From the NCBI GenBank assembly GCA_913045115.1, contig CAJWPJ010000007.1:1-49174 (forward strand): a stretch of DNA of 49,174 nucleotides, in the 5' to 3' direction. Position 1 is the first letter of the stretch; each line of letters opens with the position of its first letter. This stretch comes from an uncultured Gammaproteobacteria bacterium (GTDB lineage Bacteria; Pseudomonadota; Gammaproteobacteria; GCA-002705445; GCA-002716945). Below, piece after piece: positions 44,650 through 49,174 of the stretch. The notes below the pieces were generated by a model, which saw only the letters and a program-made list of their open reading frames with translations, was not told the DNA's origin and made no database searches. The position numbers and the translations under genes were made by a program.

Positions 44650-45409
44650 TACCTCGCTCACTCTCCAGGGTGAATTTAACAAATTTTTCGGTATAAACAT
44701 TAGATAAATTAGATTCTCTGTATATTTTCTCTCTTTCGCTTTTTGTTTTTTTAGATTTCACAAATAATTTAAATGTTTTCTCTAAGTCCGATATTATATT
44801 TGCGTCGAAGCCTTTTCTTTTAAGGCCAATTGAATTTATTTTATATGCTTTAGCATGATTACCAGCAACTAATGTATAAGGGGTTACGTCTTGTGAGATT
44901 ACGGTACCAAGGCCAGAAAAAGCATGCTCTCCTATGTGACAAAATTGATGGACTAAGGTAAAACCACCTAAAGAAACATTTGAGTCAAGGTTAACATGTC
45001 CTGCTAAACTAGCTCCGTTTGATAAAATACAATCATCTTCGATAGTACAATCATGAGCGATGTGAGTATATGCCATAAATAAATTACTATTTCCTATTCT
45101 TGTATCAGATATGCCATCTAATGTTCCTCTGTGAATACTACAGTACTCTCTAAATGTATTATTATCACCAATGGTACAATTTGTTTTTTCGTTGTTAAAC
45201 TTTAAATCTTGCGGTGTTTCCCCAATAGTTGCAAATTGAAAAATTATATTATGTTTGCCGATTGAAGTATTTTCCCTGATAAGAGCATGCTCTCTAATAA
45301 TTGTGCCCTCCCCTATACGAACATTTTTATCAATAATCGCAAAAGGTCCAATTTCTACGTTATCAGCAATTTCAGCCGATGGATGAACTATAGCTGTCTC
45401 ATGTATCAT
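44639..45409 (-). CDS. lpxA: UDP-N-acetylglucosamine acyltransferase
   Basis: First lipid A step: transfers an R-3-hydroxyacyl chain from ACP to position 3 of UDP-GlcNAc, or to the 3-amine if GnnA/GnnB act. The ATG at 45409 starts the conserved [14 protein letters not shown]; a start at 45430 lies inside fabZ. The 256-residue left-handed beta helix has the catalytic HIAHDC motif, GGFTLVHQFCHIGEHAF and GNHAKAYKINSIGLKRKGF. Overlaps fabZ by 11 bases. Confidence 0.96.
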   Translation of the reverse strand: MIHETAIVHPSAEIADNVEIGPFAIIDKNVRIGEGTIIREHALIRENTSIGKHNIIFQFATIGETPQDLKFNNEKTNCTIGDNNTFREYCSIHRGTLDGISDTRIGNSNLFMAYTHIAHDCTIEDDCILSNGASLAGHVNLDSNVSLGGFTLVHQFCHIGEHAFSGLGTVISQDVTPYTLVAGNHAKAYKINSIGLKRKGFDANIISDLEKTFKLFVKSKKTKSEREKIYRESNLSNVYTEKFVKFTLESERGITR

Positions 45410-45830
45410 TTTTAGGTCTAATTGCACCAATCAAATCTGCTTTACAAACAATCTCATCGTCAACTTTGCACTCTGCACTAAATTTATGTACTTCACTTTT
45501 ACTTTGAATCAGTTTTGCATTAATTAAAACGATATCCCCCGGCACTACTTGTTTTTTAAATCTCGCATTATCAATACCTACAAAATAATATAAGTGTTTC
45601 GACATATCTCTGTTGTTACTCTCCACATCAAGAATAGCTGTCGCTTGCGCCATTGCCTCAAGAAGAAGTACTCCTGGGAAAACTGGATAACCTGGAAAGT
45701 GTCCTTGAAAAAAAGGTTCGTTGTTACTCACATTTTTTTGAGCGGTGATTTCCTTACCTTTTTTAACATCAATTATTCTATCAATTAGAAGAAAAGGGTA
45801 TCTATGCGGTAGGTAGTTCTGAATAGTCAT
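45399..45830 (-). CDS. fabZ: 3-hydroxyacyl-ACP dehydratase FabZ
   Basis: Dehydrates 3-hydroxyacyl-ACP in fatty acid elongation and competes with LpxA/LpxD for the same substrates. The 143-residue hot-dog protein has [13 protein letters not shown], the catalytic His in [12 protein letters not shown] and the Glu in LLLEAMAQ. It lies between lpxD and lpxA as usual and overlaps both, lpxD by four bases. Confidence 0.97.
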   Translation of the reverse strand: MTIQNYLPHRYPFLLIDRIIDVKKGKEITAQKNVSNNEPFFQGHFPGYPVFPGVLLLEAMAQATAILDVESNNRDMSKHLYYFVGIDNARFKKQVVPGDIVLINAKLIQSKSEVHKFSAECKVDDEIVCKADLIGAIRPKNDT

Positions 45831-46720
45831 TTTTGTGTTTCCCTCTTTTTAAAAAGATTTCTGAATGATACTTGATTTCTTCGCCAATTACGAACTGTAT
45901 CAGCTGGCATTCCTGAAGCATACTCTCCATGAATTTTTATTGACTTAGTAATCATGCTCATTCCATGTATATGGACGTCGTCACATATCGTAATATGACC
46001 ATTTATACCTACTCCACCACCAATAGTACAATTATTACCAACTGTGGTACTCCCTGCTATTCCTGTACAAGCTGCAATTGCTGTATTGCGGCCAATAGTT
46101 ACATTGTGAGCAATATGAACTAGATTATCAATCTTACAATTATTTTTTAAACAGGTGGTATCGATCATTCCTCTATCGATAGTAGTACCGCTTCCAATTT
46201 CTACATCATCCTCTATGATAACTTTGCCAATATGAGGTATTTTCCGCCATAAGGCCTGATCTAAGTATAGGCCAAATCCGTCAGAGCCAATTACAGCATT
46301 TGGATGTATAATCACATTATCACCAATCACTGTATTATGATTAATGAATACTCCTGGATAAATTAGACAATTTTTTCCAATTTTCACATTTTCACCGATT
46401 GTTACATGCGGGTGATCTTTCGATAATGTGTAATTATAGTCCTTGGATGCCTCTGCAAGTAATTTTGCAACAGCTCTCATAACGTTAGATGTTTTGAAAA
46501 GTATAGTATTATCAATTTTTGCAGTGAATAATTCATCAACAATCAAAGCGCTGAATTTACTTATATCCAGGGATGACTCTTTAGATATAAAACCTAAAGA
46601 ACCATCAACAGGATTCGATAGAGTAGAAATTGTGTCAAATTTTTGAGTTGTATGCTTAGAACATTGTGCGTCAAGTAAACTCTCTAGTTCACTAGAATTA
46701 TATGCTTTAGCTAGATTCAT
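45827..46720 (-). CDS. lpxD: UDP-3-O-(3-hydroxyacyl)glucosamine N-acyltransferase
   Basis: Adds the 2-N-acyl chain in lipid A synthesis. At 297 residues it is shorter than E. coli LpxD (341); the N-terminal uridine-binding domain is shortened and the C-terminal helical extension is brief. The hexapeptide-repeat helix is intact, with the catalytic histidine H205 in [10 protein letters not shown] and the [21 protein letters not shown] segment. Position skp-lpxD-fabZ confirms identity. Starts one base after skp. Confidence 0.95.
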   Translation of the reverse strand: MNLAKAYNSSELESLLDAQCSKHTTQKFDTISTLSNPVDGSLGFISKESSLDISKFSALIVDELFTAKIDNTILFKTSNVMRAVAKLLAEASKDYNYTLSKDHPHVTIGENVKIGKNCLIYPGVFINHNTVIGDNVIIHPNAVIGSDGFGLYLDQALWRKIPHIGKVIIEDDVEIGSGTTIDRGMIDTTCLKNNCKIDNLVHIAHNVTIGRNTAIAACTGIAGSTTVGNNCTIGGGVGINGHITICDDVHIHGMSMITKSIKIHGEYASGMPADTVRNWRRNQVSFRNLFKKRETQK

Positions 46721-46721
46721 T

Positions 46722-47225
46722 TTAATTAAGTTTATCTATGATTTCTTGTGTTATATCAACATAAGTCTTAGCGTATAGTGTAGTGCCGTCAGCCCTCAGA
46801 ATTAGATCATAATCATTATCTTTAGCATAATCATTTATCGCATCCTCAACTATTTTTCTTATTCTATTTAGTTCAGAATTCTGTTTAGTTTGAAGTTCTT
46901 TTTGAAGGCTTTGTTGTTTTTCTCTAAATTCTTTTTCAATTTTATTAATTTCATTAATTTTGTTCTTGCGTTCATCTTTTGACATCACGCGCTCATTCTT
47001 TAGATAATCATCATTTAGCTTATTCCATGAAGTCTCTATTTTTTTAAGTTCGTCTGCCTTAGGTTTAAACTCATTTTTCATTTTATTTTGAGATTCTTTA
47101 TAAATAGGTATTTCTTTAAAGAGAATATCCAATTTCACGACACCTATTTTTACCTCTGCAAAAACAGACTGTGATGATAAAAGCATTATCAAAGATAGAA
47201 AGATAAAATATTTTTTGTATATCAA
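46722..47225 (-). CDS. skp: Periplasmic chaperone Skp/OmpH
   Basis: Holdase for unfolded outer-membrane proteins, delivering them to BamA. The 167-residue protein has a signal peptide ending SSQSVFA (about residue 23), then the family start [17 protein letters not shown], a lysine- and glutamate-rich coiled coil (about 50-130) and the C-terminal [14 protein letters not shown]. Overlaps the bamA reading frame by four bases, the usual bamA-skp pair. Confidence 0.94.
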   Translation of the reverse strand: MIYKKYFIFLSLIMLLSSQSVFAEVKIGVVKLDILFKEIPIYKESQNKMKNEFKPKADELKKIETSWNKLNDDYLKNERVMSKDERKNKINEINKIEKEFREKQQSLQKELQTKQNSELNRIRKIVEDAINDYAKDNDYDLILRADGTTLYAKTYVDITQEIIDKLN

Positions 47226-49174
47226 AATGCACCTCCAAGTGAGAATATTACAGGTTTTGTATCATCACCTTCTTTTGATTTAAATGCATCTACAAAGCCA
47301 ATTGATACTGCGCCTACAGGAGTTCTAAAATTTGCTTGAATTCCATAACTACCACGTAATTCACTATAACTAAAATCTCCGATATCTTCAAACACATTAC
47401 CAAAATCTACGAAAAGAGATGCTCTAAAGTTTCTCTGATCTTGACCTAAAAAAGGTGGGGGAGGGAAAATCCAATTTGACTGGATAACAGAAAGGAAGTC
47501 ACCTCCTATTGCATCACATGTTTTAGCTGTACAAGTAGTGTTATTCCTCAATGGACCCAAACTATTTGAATCAAAGCCTCTGACAGTTCTATCGCCTCCA
47601 GCAAAGAACTTATCATGAAATGGCAGTTTTGATATTTCTATGAGTCCAATACCAAGTCCAAGTTGAGGTTTAGTTTGAAGAACAGTATTCCAATCAAACA
47701 TATTAAAGAAATTTAGTTTGAACGGTCTATTATACTCACCAGCAAGTCGAATCGATAGATATGAGTAGTCTAAATCAGGCTGCAAGTAGAGAGTAGAGAC
47801 AATACTCTGTCTTTTACCCGAGGATGCATAAACTATCCTATCCCTAGTATCTTCAGTATAACTTCCAGAAAACCTAAACCCTAAATGAGTGTTGCCGAAT
47901 TCATCTAGGAAGCTAGTCACATTTGATGGTGACCCTGCGGTGGTGGAATAGTCAGTGATAATTAGTTCTGCGCCATAGCCATAAAATTTTGTTTCAGAAA
48001 TGGGTACACTATATGACACTCCATAAGCAAAAGTATCTGATAGATATGATGCTGTAGAAGTCCCTGAGACATCTGTTTCGCTGAAAACAAGACTCGTAGT
48101 TTTAGAAATACCATCTCTAGTAAAATATGGATCTGTATTACTGTACCTTAAAAGTTTTTTGTAGGAGGATTTCTCGAGTTCAAGAGCTACGTTGTTTCCT
48201 CTACCAAGAAAATTATCTTGTTGAACCTTGATGTTAAAAATAGTTCCTGATGAATCAGAATAACCAGCGCCTACTTTAAACTCTCCAGATTGAGTTTCAT
48301 CTATTATAAAATCAACATCAATTAAGCCTAAAGATTCATCGACTATAGTCTTTTTTACTTCAACATTATTCACAAATTTTAAACGTTGAAGTCTTATTTT
48401 AGATCTATCTATTTTATTTTCTGAATATATAGATGATTCAAATTGTCTTAATTCCCTTCTATACACTTCATCATTTGTTTTAGTATTTCCAACAATATTG
48501 ACTCTTCTAACATAAGATTTAGATTTGGGGTTAACACGAAAAGTTATATCTGCAAAAAAGGTATCTTGATCTAAATCAACATTATATACTATATCTGGAA
48601 ATGCATATCCATTTTCGCCAAGAAAGAATTTGATGCTCTGCTCTGTGTTTTCAATACTAGCGAGTGAAAAAGAAGATCCAGGTTTGAGGTTGAAATTCAA
48701 GATATTTTTAAAAAGAAACCACCTCCTATTAAATAATTGATAATTAATAATTAAAAGAATAACAAAGAATAAAGTTAAAATTTTATAAGAAATAATTTCA
48801 TAAAAGAAATTTTTTTTAGAAAACAAATATAATAACATTGATATTATCAAAATATAAACTGAAGTTGCTCCGAAATAATACCATCCCTCAGCAAATGAAA
48901 ATGGGGGATAGACCCAAGATCCAATTTGATCATACAAATTTGAACTTCCATGAAGTGAAAAATTAATATCAGATAAATTTCTATCTCTTGTTATTTCCAT
49001 TAATTCTGAAGTTTTGAGATAAATCGGGCTAAATAAAATAGCAGCCAAAATTGCCGGCAAAGATACTTGAATAAAAAAAGTTATATTTGATACGAAATTA
49101 TAATTATATGTACCATAAATATAATTTTTGTTTTTAATAATTAACAAAAATAAAATGTATACAGAAAATAGTAT
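47222..49174 (-). CDS. bamA: Truncated BamA fused in frame to a polytopic membrane protein segment; open at window edge
   Basis: The C-terminal part, about residues 154-641 counted from a TTG at 49147, is BamA: the second half of POTRA4 (KPGSSFSLASIENTEQSI), all of POTRA5 from KSYVRRVNIVGNTKTNDEVY, the 16-strand barrel with the GGDRTVRGFDSNS loop, and a C-terminal FSLGGAF ending in Phe. POTRA1-3 and half of POTRA4 are missing. Instead the N-terminal 150 residues hold about three hydrophobic helices and a loop YDQIGSWVYPPFSFAEGWYYFG, reminiscent of YfhO-type or glycosyltransferase-like membrane proteins. No stop or start separates the parts, and the frame stays open to base 49174 (ILFSVYILF before the TTG), so the true start lies outside. 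A mis-join at a contig end is likely; a real fusion is not excluded. Confidence 0.85.
   Translation of the reverse strand: MLFSVYILFLLIIKNKNYIYGTYNYNFVSNITFFIQVSLPAILAAILFSPIYLKTSELMEITRDRNLSDINFSLHGSSNLYDQIGSWVYPPFSFAEGWYYFGATSVYILIISMLLYLFSKKNFFYEIISYKILTLFFVILLIINYQLFNRRWFLFKNILNFNLKPGSSFSLASIENTEQSIKFFLGENGYAFPDIVYNVDLDQDTFFADITFRVNPKSKSYVRRVNIVGNTKTNDEVYRRELRQFESSIYSENKIDRSKIRLQRLKFVNNVEVKKTIVDESLGLIDVDFIIDETQSGEFKVGAGYSDSSGTIFNIKVQQDNFLGRGNNVALELEKSSYKKLLRYSNTDPYFTRDGISKTTSLVFSETDVSGTSTASYLSDTFAYGVSYSVPISETKFYGYGAELIITDYSTTAGSPSNVTSFLDEFGNTHLGFRFSGSYTEDTRDRIVYASSGKRQSIVSTLYLQPDLDYSYLSIRLAGEYNRPFKLNFFNMFDWNTVLQTKPQLGLGIGLIEISKLPFHDKFFAGGDRTVRGFDSNSLGPLRNNTTCTAKTCDAIGGDFLSVIQSNWIFPPPPFLGQDQRNFRASLFVDFGNVFEDIGDFSYSELRGSYGIQANFRTPVGAVSIGFVDAFKSKEGDDTKPVIFSLGGAF
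48680..48710 (-). other. Junction between membrane-protein sequence and BamA
   Basis: Between residues about 148 and 155 of the fused frame (RRWFLFKNILNFNLKPGSSF), similarity changes from a hydrophobic membrane protein to POTRA4 of BamA. The breakpoint cannot be placed to the base, but NFNL is compatible with either side, as expected from a junction at short homology. Confidence 0.6.

Noticed and set aside
1-49174. tRNA, tmRNA, riboswitch, CRISPR, IS or phage elements
   Set aside because: All gaps are shorter than about 135 bases; I found no cloverleaf-like sequence, no repeat array, no terminal inverted repeats and no transposase or integrase.

Overview
This window is a gene-dense, low-GC piece of a Gram-negative, almost certainly gammaproteobacterial chromosome. 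Composition by eye is roughly one third G+C. Placement rests on conserved gene neighbourhoods: recA-pncC, smpB//ratA-rnfH, yafS-rnhA-dnaQ next to mltD, pdxJ-acpS, sdhCDAB-sdhE, and the long bamA-skp-lpxD-fabZ-lpxA ... rnhB-dnaE-accA-tilS-pyrG-kdsA-eno-ftsB-ispD-ispF block. High AT, tiny spacers and overlapping genes suggest a streamlined, perhaps marine, lineage; I cannot name the genus. No intergenic gap exceeds about 135 bases. I see no tRNA, rRNA, CRISPR array, IS element, phage gene or toxin-antitoxin pair.

Layout. Bases 1-1028: truncated recA and pncC. 1074-1913: NAD kinase. 1910-4466: an operon of a sodium-coupled (NSS) transporter, ratA, rnfH and fur; the transporter appears to start at ATT. 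4517-8301: smpB, dnaQ, rnhA, a YafS-like methyltransferase and lipoprotein mltD. 8298-13886: a ten-gene operon with a 46-aa SDHAF4-like factor, sdhC-D-A-B, sdhE, pdxJ, acpS, cysM. 14021-19894: ygfZ, mdh, kdsB, lpxK, msbA and a DUF2062 gene. 19887-23564: lolD, one lolC/E-type gene, and divergent aguA-aguB for putrescine synthesis. 23669-24571: a 50-aa secreted protein, a periplasmic rhodanese and a strong terminator. 24589-27957: mfd. 27954-41470: mscS-type channel, nagZ, ispF, ispD, ftsB, eno, kdsA, pyrG, a frameshifted tilS, accA, dnaE, rnhB. 41521-44649 (+): gnnA, gnnB, lpxB. 44639-49174 (-): lpxA, fabZ, lpxD, skp and a bamA fragment.

How the genes work together. The dominant theme is the cell envelope: lipid A (lpxA, lpxD, lpxB, lpxK, gnnA/gnnB, fabZ), Kdo (kdsA, kdsB), LPS flipping (msbA), outer-membrane protein assembly (bamA, skp), lipoprotein export (lolCD) and murein turnover (mltD, nagZ). 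The gnnA-gnnB pair beside lpxB predicts a lipid A built on 2,3-diamino-2,3-dideoxyglucose with amide-linked acyl chains at position 3. Other groups cover the TCA cycle (sdh, mdh), isoprenoids (ispD, ispF), replication and repair (dnaE, dnaQ, rnhA, rnhB, recA, mfd) and iron control (fur).

Most notable: the predicted GlcN3N lipid A module, its inversion inside an otherwise colinear block, an in-frame fusion of a polytopic membrane protein to a truncated BamA at the right edge, a single-base frameshift in the normally essential tilS, the ATT start of the transporter, and the fact that all seven convergent gene pairs overlap, four of them sharing one stop tetranucleotide. The bamA fusion and the tilS frameshift may be assembly or sequencing artefacts and should be tested first.
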